Notes under the pieces: generated by a model
What the model was told of the DNA's origin: nothing
Seen by the model: only the letters and a program-made list of their open reading frames with translations
Database searches by the model: none
Made by a program: the position numbers and the translations under genes
DNA from: Bacillota bacterium
GTDB taxonomy: Bacteria; Bacillota; Ch66; Ch109
DNA: 64,000 bases
Assembly: GCA_013178275.1 (NCBI GenBank)
Contig: JABLWZ010000006.1
Span: 62,001 to 126,000 of the forward strand
Direction: 5' to 3'
Shown: positions 1-7,990 of the stretch, one piece after another
Layout of the letters: every line of letters starts with the position of its first letter
Numbering within the stretch: the stretch's first letter is position 1

Positions 1-197
1 GATTTTTAGGCCCGCCTTCAAAGCTGAGTAGCCTGACTAGAATACTGCACCACCCACTATTATTGACTTTTTGCAAATTATATCACATCAGCGGCAAAAC
101 CTTCAAACTTCGTGCTGATTGTTTTACGACCGCGGATATCTTCCCGGGTTCTCTTTTTGCACCTGGTTCCCGCGGGATTCATCCATGCAGCATCTAG

Positions 198-1124
198 CTA
201 GTTCTTGCGCTCGATTACGTACCTGGCCAGGCTGCCGAGATACTCTCCCCTCGGCCCGAAACCAGCCAGGCTGTCGACCGCGCGGCGCGAATAACCGGCC
301 GCCCGCTTTTTGGCCTCCTCGATCCCCCACTGGGAAACGAAGGTGGACTTCTGGTTCCTCTGGTCGCTTCCCACGGGCTTTCCGATCACCGACTCGTCCC
401 CGATCACGTCGAGAATGTCGTCCATGATCTGAAAGGCCAGGCCGAAGTTTTCCGAGTAATCGGTCAGGCGGTCAAGCTGCTCAAGGTCGGCCCCCGAGAG
501 TATCGCCCCGGTCCTTATCGAGGCGCGGATCAGGGCCCCGGTTTTGTGCCGGTGCATGTAGTCCAGCGTCTGCGGGCCGATCTGCTTCCCCTCGGACTGG
601 ATGTCCACCACCTGCCCGCCGATCATGCCGTCCATCCCCGCCGCCTGCGCCACCTCCCGTATAACCCTGATAACCTCCAGGGCGGGCGGTCCCCCGGGAA
701 GGTCGCTGATGCGGGTAAGCACCTCGAAGGCGTACGTCAGCAGGGCGTCTCCCGCTAGGATCGCGATGGCCTCTCCGAACACCTTGTGCGAGGTGGGTAT
801 GCCCCGCCGGAAGTCGTCATTGTCCATCGCCGGCAGGTCGTCGTGGACCAGCGAATAGGTGTGGATGAATTCGATGGCCGCCGCGGCCGGCAGTACCAGC
901 CGGGGGTTTCCCCCAACCGCCTCCGCCGCCGCCAGTACCAATAGCGGCCGCAGCCTCTTGCCGCCCCCCATCACGCTGTACCTGACAGCCTGGTGGATGG
1001 CCGGGGGAAACCGGTCCTCCGGCGGCAGTGCTTCCTCCATCGCCTCGGTTATCAGCTTCTGATATTCCCGGGTCTTATCCAGGGAAAAGAAATCAGAGCA
1101 AGGTCTATCATCTGCTTCACTCAT
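198..1124 (-). CDS. ispA: Farnesyl/polyprenyl diphosphate synthase
   Basis: Class I trans-prenyltransferase, 308 aa, which condenses IPP with allylic diphosphates to make farnesyl or geranylgeranyl diphosphate in the cytosol. Visible motifs are GGGKRLRP near residue 53, the first Asp-rich motif DDLPAMD at 95-101 and the second DDILD at 235-239, both metal-diphosphate sites. Length is normal for bacterial IspA. The ATG at 1124 lies 3 bp after the xseB stop and is preceded by AAGGATAGG, so it is co-translated with the exonuclease VII genes, an arrangement common in Bacillota (xseA-xseB-ispA, often followed by dxs, which would lie beyond the window edge). Exact chain length cannot be told from sequence alone. 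Confidence 0.95.
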   Translation of the reverse strand: MSEADDRPCSDFFSLDKTREYQKLITEAMEEALPPEDRFPPAIHQAVRYSVMGGGKRLRPLLVLAAAEAVGGNPRLVLPAAAAIEFIHTYSLVHDDLPAMDNDDFRRGIPTSHKVFGEAIAILAGDALLTYAFEVLTRISDLPGGPPALEVIRVIREVAQAAGMDGMIGGQVVDIQSEGKQIGPQTLDYMHRHKTGALIRASIRTGAILSGADLEQLDRLTDYSENFGLAFQIMDDILDVIGDESVIGKPVGSDQRNQKSTFVSQWGIEEAKKRAAGYSRRAVDSLAGFGPRGEYLGSLARYVIERKN

Positions 1125-1127
1125 TTC

Positions 1128-1352
1128 CTATCCTTCGCCCCCCTGCGACGATCCCTCCGAATCCTGCTGCATCAGGATCTCCACCTGGTTTTCGGCCGCC
1201 TGCAGCTTCTGGCTGCATACCCGGACCAGGTTGATCCCCGACTGAAAACAGTTCAGCGCCTCTTCCAGGGTCAGATCCCCCTGTTCCAGCTGACGCACGA
1301 CCTCTTCCAGATTTTTCAGGGCTTCCTCAAAACTTATCTCCTTATCGACCAT
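1128..1352 (-). CDS. xseB: Exodeoxyribonuclease VII small subunit
   Basis: 74 aa from the ATG at 1352; it binds XseA to form the single-strand-specific exonuclease VII. The sequence shows the family core SFEEALKNLEEVVRQLE followed by GDLTLEEALNCFQSG, an alpha-helical hairpin. I chose the ATG at 1352, not the upstream TTG at 1370, because a GAGGGGG ribosome site lies 9 nt before it and the protein then starts MVDKEISFEEA like its relatives. The start overlaps the 3' end of xseA by 11 bp, implying translational coupling. The C-terminus is a short acidic/Gln-Ser tail. Confidence 0.93.
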   Translation of the reverse strand: MVDKEISFEEALKNLEEVVRQLEQGDLTLEEALNCFQSGINLVRVCSQKLQAAENQVEILMQQDSEGSSQGGEG

Positions 1353-2580
1353 CAAAGGATTCCCCCTCAATCTCCTTATAACTCTCCTCCACCTGACAGA
1401 GCAGCCGTCCCGATCCCAGCAGGACCTCGACTTCGTCGCCCGATGCGACCTGGCTGTATGAACTCACCAGCTTTCCCCCGGGGAGCAGCCGGCAGACCGA
1501 ATAACCGCGCGACAGCACCGCCAGCGGGCTCAGGGCGTTCAGGTGCGACGCCAGCGACGCCAGCCGCTCCCGGTCGTACCGGAGGATCCGGTTTATCGCG
1601 CTCCCCAGCTGGCCCGCGTTCTGTTCCAGGGCCTTTCTCCTCACCTCCAGGAAACCCCGGGGCGAGAGCAGCACCTGGCGGGAGGCGAGCTGGTTCAAGC
1701 GCTCCTTCATCCGTCTCAGCCGGATCTCCATCGAGGACTGCATCCTGGCTTCCAGGTTTTCGACCTTGCGCAGAAGCTCGGACATCACCGGCACCACCAG
1801 CTCGGCCGCGGCCGATGGGGTCGCCGCCCTCCGGTCCGCCACCAGGTCGGAGATGCTCACATCGGTCTCGTGCCCCACCGCGGAAACCACCGGGACACGG
1901 CTTTTACTGATGGCCCGGGCGACCTCCTCGGTGTTGAAGGCCCACAGTTCCTCCAGGGAGCCGCCGCCGCGTCCGACGATGATGACCTCCACCCCGGGGA
2001 CCCGGTTTAACCTCTCCAGTCCCGCCACTATCTCCGGCGGGGCCTGCGGCCCCTGGACCGTGGCCGGCGCGAGAACTACTCGGGTCGCGGGGCATCTCCG
2101 CTGGATGATGGTCCTGATGTCCTGGAACGCCGCGCCGGTGGGTGAGGTGACCACCCCCACCACCCTCGGGAAATAGGGCAGCGGCCGCTTCCTCTCGGCA
2201 TCGAACAACCCCTCCGCCTCCAGACGCTCCTTAAGCTGCTGGAAGGCGACCCAGAGCGAACCCAATCCGTCGGCGTACAGCTCGTCCAGGTAGAAGGTCA
2301 GTCCACCATCCCGCTCGAACACCGATACATATCCCTTGACCATCACCCGCAGCCCGTTCTGCGGCAGGAAACCCACCCGTGACAGGCGGGAGCGAAACAT
2401 AACACAGCGGATCGCCGTGCTGGTGTCCTTGAGGGTCAGGTACCAGTGACCCCCGGCTGGCCGGAAGTTGCTTATCTCGCCGCGCACCCAGAGGTTGCTG
2501 AGGACGTTGTCCCCCTCCAGCAGCCACTGGATGCGGCCTATGGCTTCTCCCACCGTCAATACCCTTGAAGGTGTGTTCAT
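1342..2580 (-). CDS. xseA: Exodeoxyribonuclease VII large subunit
   Basis: 412 aa catalytic subunit of exonuclease VII, which degrades single-stranded DNA during repair. It begins with an OB-fold nucleic-acid-binding domain (about residues 1-105, with VRGEISNFRPAGGHWYLTLKD) and continues into the exonuclease VII domain (SPTGAAFQDI, IVGRGGGSLEELWAFN, SAVGHETDVSISDLVADRRA), then a long helical C-terminal arm. The reading frame is open 104 codons further upstream, but that part is a shadow of folD. The ATG at 2580 gives the usual N-terminus (MNTPSRVLTVGEA) and lies 15 bp after the folD stop. Confidence 0.95.
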   Translation of the reverse strand: MNTPSRVLTVGEAIGRIQWLLEGDNVLSNLWVRGEISNFRPAGGHWYLTLKDTSTAIRCVMFRSRLSRVGFLPQNGLRVMVKGYVSVFERDGGLTFYLDELYADGLGSLWVAFQQLKERLEAEGLFDAERKRPLPYFPRVVGVVTSPTGAAFQDIRTIIQRRCPATRVVLAPATVQGPQAPPEIVAGLERLNRVPGVEVIIVGRGGGSLEELWAFNTEEVARAISKSRVPVVSAVGHETDVSISDLVADRRAATPSAAAELVVPVMSELLRKVENLEARMQSSMEIRLRRMKERLNQLASRQVLLSPRGFLEVRRKALEQNAGQLGSAINRILRYDRERLASLASHLNALSPLAVLSRGYSVCRLLPGGKLVSSYSQVASGDEVEVLLGSGRLLCQVEESYKEIEGESFDGR

Positions 2581-2594
2581 ATAATCCCCTTCGC

Positions 2595-3452
2595 TTATCT
2601 GATTCCCCTTCGGGCCTGGGCCGCTTCCACGGTGTTCCGCATAAGTATCGCCCGGGTCATCGGGCCCACGCCGCCGGGTACCGGGGTGATCCAGCCCGCC
2701 ACCTCCGAGGCGCTCTGGTAGTGCACGTCGCCAACCATCCTCCCGTCCGGGAGCTTGGTCTGTCCGACGTCTATTACGATGCAGCCGCTCTTCAGGTAAT
2801 CCCCGGTAATCATCTCGGGGACCCCGATAGCCGCCACCACGATATCCGCCTCTTTTACCACCTGCTTCAGGTCCCGGGTGCGGGAGTGGCATATGGTCAC
2901 CGTGGCGTTCTTCTGCAGCAGCAGCAGCGCCATCGGCTTTCCCACTATGTTGCTGCGCCCCAGGACCACCGCCCGCTTTCCTTCGACCGGTTCTCCGATG
3001 TTGTCCAGCATCACCGCGCAGCCCATCGGGGTGCAGGGGACCACCACCGAGTCCCCGATCATCATCCGGCCCACGTTGTACGGGTGAAAGCAGTCGACGT
3101 CTTTAGCGGGATCGATGCTCTCGATCACCCGTTCCTCGTCTATATGCCGGGGCAGCGGCAGCTGGACCAGGATGCCGTCCACCTGCGGGTCCTGATTCAG
3201 ACCGTCGATGATACCCAGCAGTTCCTCCTGGGCCGTTTCCTCGGGAAGCCTGATGGTGCGGGAAGCTATCCCCACCTCCTGGGCGTCCCTTTCTTTCATG
3301 TTGACGTAAGCCTGGGAAGGGGGGTAGCTGCCCACCAGGACCACCGCAAGGCCCGGGTTCTGCCCCTTTCCCGACATCTCCAAAACCTTTTTCTTCAGCC
3401 CTTCTTTGATCTCCGCCGCCATGGCCCTGCCGTCAATCAACTTGGCCGTCAT
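2595..3452 (-). CDS. folD: Bifunctional methylenetetrahydrofolate dehydrogenase/cyclohydrolase
   Basis: 285 aa cytosolic enzyme interconverting 5,10-methylene-THF, 5,10-methenyl-THF and 10-formyl-THF with NADP. Catalytic signature residues are visible: Y49 and K53 in YVNMK, the QLPLP loop near residue 97, the Rossmann segment VVLGRSNIVGKPMA, and PGGVGPMT near 258. Length is typical. It lies between the TsaD-like gene (20-bp overlap) and xseA (14-bp gap), so it probably belongs to the nusB-ispA operon. In an acetogenic or syntrophic anaerobe it could serve the methyl branch of the Wood-Ljungdahl pathway as well as biosynthesis; nothing in the sequence decides that. Confidence 0.96.
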   Translation of the reverse strand: MTAKLIDGRAMAAEIKEGLKKKVLEMSGKGQNPGLAVVLVGSYPPSQAYVNMKERDAQEVGIASRTIRLPEETAQEELLGIIDGLNQDPQVDGILVQLPLPRHIDEERVIESIDPAKDVDCFHPYNVGRMMIGDSVVVPCTPMGCAVMLDNIGEPVEGKRAVVLGRSNIVGKPMALLLLQKNATVTICHSRTRDLKQVVKEADIVVAAIGVPEMITGDYLKSGCIVIDVGQTKLPDGRMVGDVHYQSASEVAGWITPVPGGVGPMTRAILMRNTVEAAQARRGIR

Positions 3453-4443
3453 TCAACGATTCCCCCATTTCAGATTGCCTTCGATACTTTTTCAGTCCAA
3501 GCAGCGCGGTCCCCACCGCGTTGTCCGAACTCAGAGCGGGCTGTGCGAAGTACAGCCTGGCTCCCACCGCCGGGTGCTCCAGACGTGTCCGCAGACGGCT
3601 CCTCAGGTAACGGTTGGCCGCCACCCCGCCGACAATCAGCACGTCACTCCCGCCGTTTTCTTCTACCGCCCGCCTTATCACCTTTTCCAGGGTATTCGCC
3701 AGGCACGCCTCCACCGCGCGGGCCACCTTGGACGGCTCCACCCCTGAAGACAGCCAGCGCTCCGCCTGGGTCTCGGCGCCGGAAAAGCTGAAGTCGTAAC
3801 CGCTGACCGAACTGGCCAGCCTCGGAAAGTCCTCTCCCGCTTTTTCGGCCATCTCATCCAGGGCTGGGCCGGCAGGGAAGGGCAGTCCCATCAGTACCCC
3901 GACCCGGTCTACCAGTTGCCCCGCGTGGAGGTCCAGACTCCCTCCCAGGATCCTTATTTCGAAACCGGTCGCTCTCTTATCCACCTGGAGTATCTCGGTG
4001 GTCCCCCCGGAGAGGTGAACCGCCAGAAACCGGTCGGACCGGGGCCCCTCCGCCGAGTAAAGACCCGCCTCCAGGTGCCCTTCCTGGTGGGTGGTGGAAA
4101 AACACTCGATACCCAGCGCCGCCGCCAGGCTCAGACCCAACCCGCTCCCCACCTGGAAGACCGGCATGTAGGACCCCTCCACTGGCCTGGGTCGGGCGCT
4201 CGCCGCCACCATGGCCGGCTGCCCCCGGGCTGCGATCCTCCCAGTCAATTTTTCCATCAGTCCAGGAAGATTCCGCACATGATTAAAGACAGCCTCCGAT
4301 TGTCGCATCCCCCGGTTTCCCATGGGGACGCTCAGCAACTGCCTTTCCTCTCCCATCAGGGCCCCCTCGAGGCTTACCGCGGCCACCGAGGTGGTGTATG
4401 CGCTGGTGTCAATTCCCAGGATCCAGGTCAACCGTTTCACCAC
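3433..4443 (-). CDS. TsaD/Gcp-family (peptidase M22) paralogue
   Basis: 336 aa protein of the ASKHA-fold TsaD/YgjD family. An N-terminal phosphate loop (LGIDTSAYTTSVAA), a metal-type HxxxH motif (HQEGHLEAG; TsaD has HMEAH), the SGGTTEIL loop, FSFSGAETQ and a late SSDNAVGTALLG (TsaD: TDNA) are visible. Bona fide TsaD normally sits beside tsaB/tsaE and carries longer canonical motifs, so this is more likely the second TsaD-like protein found in some Clostridia, often annotated O-sialoglycoprotein endopeptidase. Whether it takes part in t6A formation or in another carbamoyl-transfer reaction is unknown. It overlaps nusB by 35 bp and folD by 20 bp, so it is operonic. The exact start is uncertain; in-frame GTG and TTG codons compete. 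Confidence 0.8.
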   Translation of the reverse strand: MVKRLTWILGIDTSAYTTSVAAVSLEGALMGEERQLLSVPMGNRGMRQSEAVFNHVRNLPGLMEKLTGRIAARGQPAMVAASARPRPVEGSYMPVFQVGSGLGLSLAAALGIECFSTTHQEGHLEAGLYSAEGPRSDRFLAVHLSGGTTEILQVDKRATGFEIRILGGSLDLHAGQLVDRVGVLMGLPFPAGPALDEMAEKAGEDFPRLASSVSGYDFSFSGAETQAERWLSSGVEPSKVARAVEACLANTLEKVIRRAVEENGGSDVLIVGGVAANRYLRSRLRTRLEHPAVGARLYFAQPALSSDNAVGTALLGLKKYRRQSEMGESLNDGQVD

Positions 4444-4831
4444 CGATCAGGCTTCCCAGGATTCCGTTCACAAAACGGCCGGAGTCCTCCCCACCGTATT
4501 TTTTGGCCATCTCGACCGCCTCATCGATTGCGACCTGTTTGGGAATGTCATGCAGATAAAACATCTCATAGATTGAAATGCGAAGTATATTGCGGTCCAC
4601 CGACGCCATACGGGAAACCTTCCAGTCTGACGAACAGTCCTGGATCATCTTGTCGATCTTGTCCCTTTCCATCCAGGCTCCCCTGGTTATCGTACAGGCG
4701 TATTCGTACGATGACTCGGAGAGCGGGGTTTCCTCGACCACGAAACCCATCGCCGCTTCCAGGTCGGTCCCCACCTGATCCATCTGGAATAGTGTCTTCA
4801 TTGCTGTTTCTCTGGCTTTTCTTCTGCTCAC
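4409..4831 (-). CDS. nusB: Transcription antitermination protein NusB
   Basis: 140 aa all-helical NusB, which with NusE/S10 binds boxA RNA to support rRNA antitermination. Family features seen are the N-terminal MSRRKARETAMKTLFQMD, DRNILRISIYEM in the middle and KQVAIDEAVEMAKKYGGEDSGRFVNGILG near the C-terminus (shown as one conserved block). The start is a GTG at 4831, seven nt after AAGGAAG. It sits downstream of the Asp23-family genes, as in many Bacillota. Confidence 0.94.
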   Translation of the reverse strand: MSRRKARETAMKTLFQMDQVGTDLEAAMGFVVEETPLSESSYEYACTITRGAWMERDKIDKMIQDCSSDWKVSRMASVDRNILRISIYEMFYLHDIPKQVAIDEAVEMAKKYGGEDSGRFVNGILGSLIGGETVDLDPGN

Positions 4832-4907
4832 CCTTCTACTTCCTTATCAGATGGTTTTAACCAGTAAATATGTAAAGTTTTCAACCCCACTCTGGATTCA
4901 CGGCCGG

Positions 4908-5159
4908 CTATCGGTTCTTGATGATCCGCTGCACCACTTCCCGGAAGTCGACAACCTTTTCATCTACCATTTTTCCCACCAGGTAGCCAATAAATATGCA
5001 CAGGCAGATGAATATCGCCCGCCAGAAACCGAGCGTCAGCACCAGGATGCCTAACAGCAGCCCGGAGATTATCCCGATCATTTTGCCCCGGTGCTTATCC
5101 CACAGCTCCACAAAAAGCATTTTTAAGGCCTGGAAATCCATCTCGTTCTTGTTTTCCAT
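4908..5159 (-). CDS. DUF2273 small integral membrane protein
   Basis: 83 aa with two adjacent hydrophobic stretches (about residues 27-43 and 46-63) and a charged C-terminus, matching the DUF2273 family that accompanies Asp23 and AmaP. Function is not established; by association it belongs to a membrane-tethered Asp23 complex at the cell envelope. The ATG at 5159 follows AAGGAGCG. It is 43 bp after amaP and 76 bp before nusB, in the same orientation. Confidence 0.85.
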   Translation of the reverse strand: MENKNEMDFQALKMLFVELWDKHRGKMIGIISGLLLGILVLTLGFWRAIFICLCIFIGYLVGKMVDEKVVDFREVVQRIIKNR

Positions 5160-5202
5160 CGTTTCTCGCTCCTTATTGCACGGGCGGCGTTAAGGCGGGC
5201 CC

Positions 5203-5754
5203 TTACTCGACCCTCGAATTGGGATCGTACCCTATATTCTCCACCCGGATCCTGATCTCCAGCACGTCTATCCCGATGATGTCGAACAGCTGCTGCCTGA
5301 CGTTCTCCTGGATCTGTGGCGATACCTCGGGAACCTTGACGTCGGGGCTGAGGATGATGTTGAGCACGAGGCTCAGGCCGTTCGGCGTGATGTTGATTAA
5401 CGGCCGGACCTCCCTCACTCCCCTCACTTGGCGGACGGCTCTGCGTACCACGCTGTCGATCGCGGTCGTGGTGGTGACCACCCGCCCGAGCTTGAGTTCC
5501 TGGATCACCCCGTTCTCCTGCCGCTCTTCTTTGCCTTTCAGCCCGCTGAACAGCAGAACCATCGAGATCAGGATAACGGCGCAGCCGGCCAGGCCGACGA
5601 CGATCTTCCCACTCTGTTCTGATAGGGCCGTGTTCAGGGTATCGATCGCCGGGGTCCAACCGATCGCCATGGCGAACACAACAGCCCCGAGTGCCAGAAA
5701 TGCCAGCGAATAGATAACCACGATAATCTTCGCCTTAGCCTGCAATTTCACCAC
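5203..5754 (-). CDS. amaP: Alkaline shock response membrane anchor protein AmaP
   Basis: 183 aa. Two N-terminal transmembrane helices (about 10-32 and 48-70) are followed by a cytosolic Asp23-like domain (EVRPLINITPNGLSLVLNI and the segment around VENIGYD). In staphylococci AmaP anchors Asp23 to the membrane. Here it lies between asp23 and the DUF2273 gene, the usual order. The 197-bp gap to asp23 holds a strong hairpin (5916-5940), so amaP may be expressed below asp23. Confidence 0.88.
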   Translation of the reverse strand: MVKLQAKAKIIVVIYSLAFLALGAVVFAMAIGWTPAIDTLNTALSEQSGKIVVGLAGCAVILISMVLLFSGLKGKEERQENGVIQELKLGRVVTTTTAIDSVVRRAVRQVRGVREVRPLINITPNGLSLVLNIILSPDVKVPEVSPQIQENVRQQLFDIIGIDVLEIRIRVENIGYDPNSRVE

Positions 5755-5915
5755 TCCGTTCTACAAAGTTTTCTAAACCCCTTAATACAGTTCCTGAAAT
5801 CTACCGATCAAGCTTCTTATCGCCCTTAATCTCCTTTGGTTCGATTATTGCCTATTGCACGCGGTTTACCGCTCACATCAGGTAATTTACATGGCTCTCT
5901 ATGCAACCTTAGTTT

Positions 5916-5940
5916 AAACCCCCTGAGTTTCAGGGGGTTT
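5916..5940 (-). terminator. Hairpin between asp23 and amaP, terminator or attenuator
   Basis: Perfect 10-bp stem AAACCCCCTG/CAGGGGGTTT with a 5-nt loop, 11 bp downstream of the asp23 stop. On the minus strand the stem ends in TTT followed by AAACT, so the U-run is weak. It probably causes partial termination or stabilises the asp23 mRNA 3' end, leaving amaP and DUF2273 with read-through transcription. Confidence 0.65.
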
Positions 5941-5950
5941 GGCTCTTGCT

Positions 5951-6370
5951 CTATTTTACTCTCGGTTCCTCTTCTTTAATCTCTCCGGCATGAAGGTTTA
6001 CCCCCTGCACGTGGACGTTTACTTCCACCACGGACAGTCCGGTCATGCTCTCCACCGCCCGTTTTACGGCTTCCTGAATCCGTAGCGCGACCTCGGGTAT
6101 CCTGACCCCGTACTCGACTATGATCGACAGGTCGATGGCCGTCTCCTTTTCCCCTACCTCGACCTTTACACCTTTAGACAGGTTTCGCCGGCCAAGAATC
6201 TCCCCTATGCCGCCGGCTATCCCCCCGCTCATGCCGGCAACGCCCGGCACCTCGGTAGCCGCCAGTCCGGCGATTATGGACACTACGTCGTCTGCTATCC
6301 TGATAGACCCGAATTCCGCCCGGTCAGCCTTGTCCACCGCCAACACCTCCTGTGATGAATAATCAGGCAA
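5951..6370 (-). CDS. Asp23/Gls24 family envelope stress protein
   Basis: 139 aa Asp23-family protein with the typical order: GSIRIADDVVSIIAGLAA near the start, GVAGMSGG, then VEVGEKETAIDLSIIVEYG, and a C-terminal helix/strand (IQEAVKRAVESMTG, VEVNVHVQGV). In Firmicutes it is an abundant cytosolic protein attached below the membrane by AmaP and linked to cell-envelope homeostasis. It is the first gene behind the sigma-A promoter at 6401-6429 and is followed by a hairpin, then amaP, DUF2273 and nusB. Confidence 0.92.
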   Translation of the reverse strand: MPDYSSQEVLAVDKADRAEFGSIRIADDVVSIIAGLAATEVPGVAGMSGGIAGGIGEILGRRNLSKGVKVEVGEKETAIDLSIIVEYGVRIPEVALRIQEAVKRAVESMTGLSVVEVNVHVQGVNLHAGEIKEEEPRVK

Positions 6371-6400
6371 TATGCGGTCCCTCCCTGGGCTCCCGAGCCT

Positions 6401-6429
6401 ATTATACCAAATTTATCATGTGCAGTCTA
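6401..6429 (-). promoter_or_regulatory. Sigma-A promoter for asp23 operon
   Basis: On the minus strand TAGACT (-35, 6424-6429), a 17-nt spacer, then a perfect TATAAT (-10, 6401-6406). It lies 31 bp upstream of the asp23 ATG and downstream of the oadA-type gene, so it starts a new transcription unit running into asp23. Confidence 0.7.
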
Positions 6430-6458
6430 ATTACATATTGTAACCACCGGAGACAATC

Positions 6459-7820
6459 CTACTCCTCGGGCTGCTTGGCTGCCTGCTCTTTTTCCAGGCG
6501 CTTTTCGAAGAACGCCTTGGCCACCGCGGGGAACAGGGCGTACGAAAGCACATCTTCCTCTGAGCGGGCGAGGTCTCCGATCTCCTTCTTGGCCTCTTCC
6601 ATCCTGGGAGCGAGCATGTCGGCCGGCCGGCAGTCGATCTCCTTCAGCTTGCCCAGGATCTTCTTTTTGATGTCCTCGTCGATCTTTCCGGGCGCTAGTC
6701 CGTAGTAACCCTGGACGTATTTCTTCACTTCGTTGGGTACCATGCGGTAGCGTGCGCCGGACAGCACGTTCATCACCGCCTGGGTGCCAACGATCTGGCT
6801 GGTCGGGGTGACCAGCGGTGGGTAGCCGAGTTCCTCACGGACCTTCGGCACCTCGTCCAGAAACTCCTGCATGCGGTTTATCGCACCCTGTTCCTTCAAC
6901 TGCTCTACGAAGTTGGAGATCATTCCTCCCGGTATCTGGTGCTCGAATACCCGCATGTGGTTGATGCGGGTGACCCCGCGCTCGTGGCCCCGCCTGATCC
7001 TCACCTCTTCGAAGTAATCGGCGATTTCGAACAGGCGGTGCAGGTCCAGCCCGGTATCGCGCGGCCCTTCCTGCATCAGACGCACCAGGGTCTCCACCGG
7101 CGGCTGGGAGGTGCCGAAGGCAAGCGGCACCGAGGCGGTATCCACCACATCCGCCCCCGCTTCCGCGGACTTGAGGTAGGTGGCGATGGCCATGCCGCCG
7201 GTGTAATGGGTATGTACCTGAATCGGAATCGACAGCTGCTTCTTCAACTCTGAAACAAGATCAAAGGCGACATAGGGAGACAGCAGCCCGGCCATGTCCT
7301 TGATGCATATCGAGTCGGCTCCCATATCCTGGAGCTTCAAAGACATTTCCACATATTTTTCCAGGGTGTGCACCGGGCTCACGGTATAGGATACCGAGGC
7401 CTGTATGTGGGCGCCAGTAGATTTCGCGACCTGCATCGATTTTTGTAAGTTGCGGACATCGTTCAACGCGTCGAAGATGCGGAAGATGTCTATCCCGTTC
7501 TCCGCCGCCTTGATGACGAAGCGCTCCACCACATCGTCAGGGTAGTTGGCGTACCCTACCAGGTTCTGACCCCGCAGCAGCATCTGCAGCTTGGTGTTCT
7601 TTACGTGCTTTCTTATGGTGCGGAGCCTTTCCCACGGGTCTTCGTCAAGGAAACGGATGCATGTGTCGAAGGTGGCCCCGCCCCATACCTCCAGGGAGTG
7701 GTAGCCTACCTTGTCGACCTCTTCCAGGATCGGCAGCATGTCTTCCGTCATCATCCGGGTGGCCCACAGGCTCTGATGGCCATCCCTCATGGTTGTGTCG
7801 GTGATTTTTAGTTTTTCCAT
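6459..7820 (-). CDS. Oxaloacetate decarboxylase alpha / pyruvate carboxylase subunit B carboxyltransferase
   Basis: 453 aa TIM-barrel carboxyltransferase (HMGL-like plus PYC/OADA domain). Visible active-site elements are DTTMRDGHQS at 8-17 (metal Asp), the lysine in ICIKDMAG at about 174 expected to be carbamylated, and the metal ligands HTH at 203-205. A C-terminal biotinyl domain is absent: the protein ends after the helical PYC_OADA region in a short Glu/Gln/Lys tail, so a separate biotin carrier is needed. Candidates are pyruvate carboxylase subunit B, an oxaloacetate decarboxylase alpha chain of split type, or the 5S subunit of a transcarboxylase. It stands alone between asp23 and spoIIIAH with about 170 bp of non-coding DNA upstream. 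Confidence 0.88.
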   Translation of the reverse strand: MEKLKITDTTMRDGHQSLWATRMMTEDMLPILEEVDKVGYHSLEVWGGATFDTCIRFLDEDPWERLRTIRKHVKNTKLQMLLRGQNLVGYANYPDDVVERFVIKAAENGIDIFRIFDALNDVRNLQKSMQVAKSTGAHIQASVSYTVSPVHTLEKYVEMSLKLQDMGADSICIKDMAGLLSPYVAFDLVSELKKQLSIPIQVHTHYTGGMAIATYLKSAEAGADVVDTASVPLAFGTSQPPVETLVRLMQEGPRDTGLDLHRLFEIADYFEEVRIRRGHERGVTRINHMRVFEHQIPGGMISNFVEQLKEQGAINRMQEFLDEVPKVREELGYPPLVTPTSQIVGTQAVMNVLSGARYRMVPNEVKKYVQGYYGLAPGKIDEDIKKKILGKLKEIDCRPADMLAPRMEEAKKEIGDLARSEEDVLSYALFPAVAKAFFEKRLEKEQAAKQPEE

Positions 7821-7990
7821 CTTCTTAGTTCAACCCTCCTATGACTCTTATATTTACTGCTACAGATGCGCATTGTATACAAAACACCTTACAAAACCAT
7901 AGCTCAGGCAAGCTTTAATCGATGCCTGAGCTAAGTATGTTTGAGTCTAATTATAAATTCGAACAGCCCTCCAATGCAATAGGGTCGGAG

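Noticed and set aside
993-1910. Plus-strand 305-codon frame opposite xseB and xseA
   Set aside because: Composition is typical of an antisense shadow (Pro/Arg/Ser/Ala-rich), with no motif; the minus-strand genes are certain.
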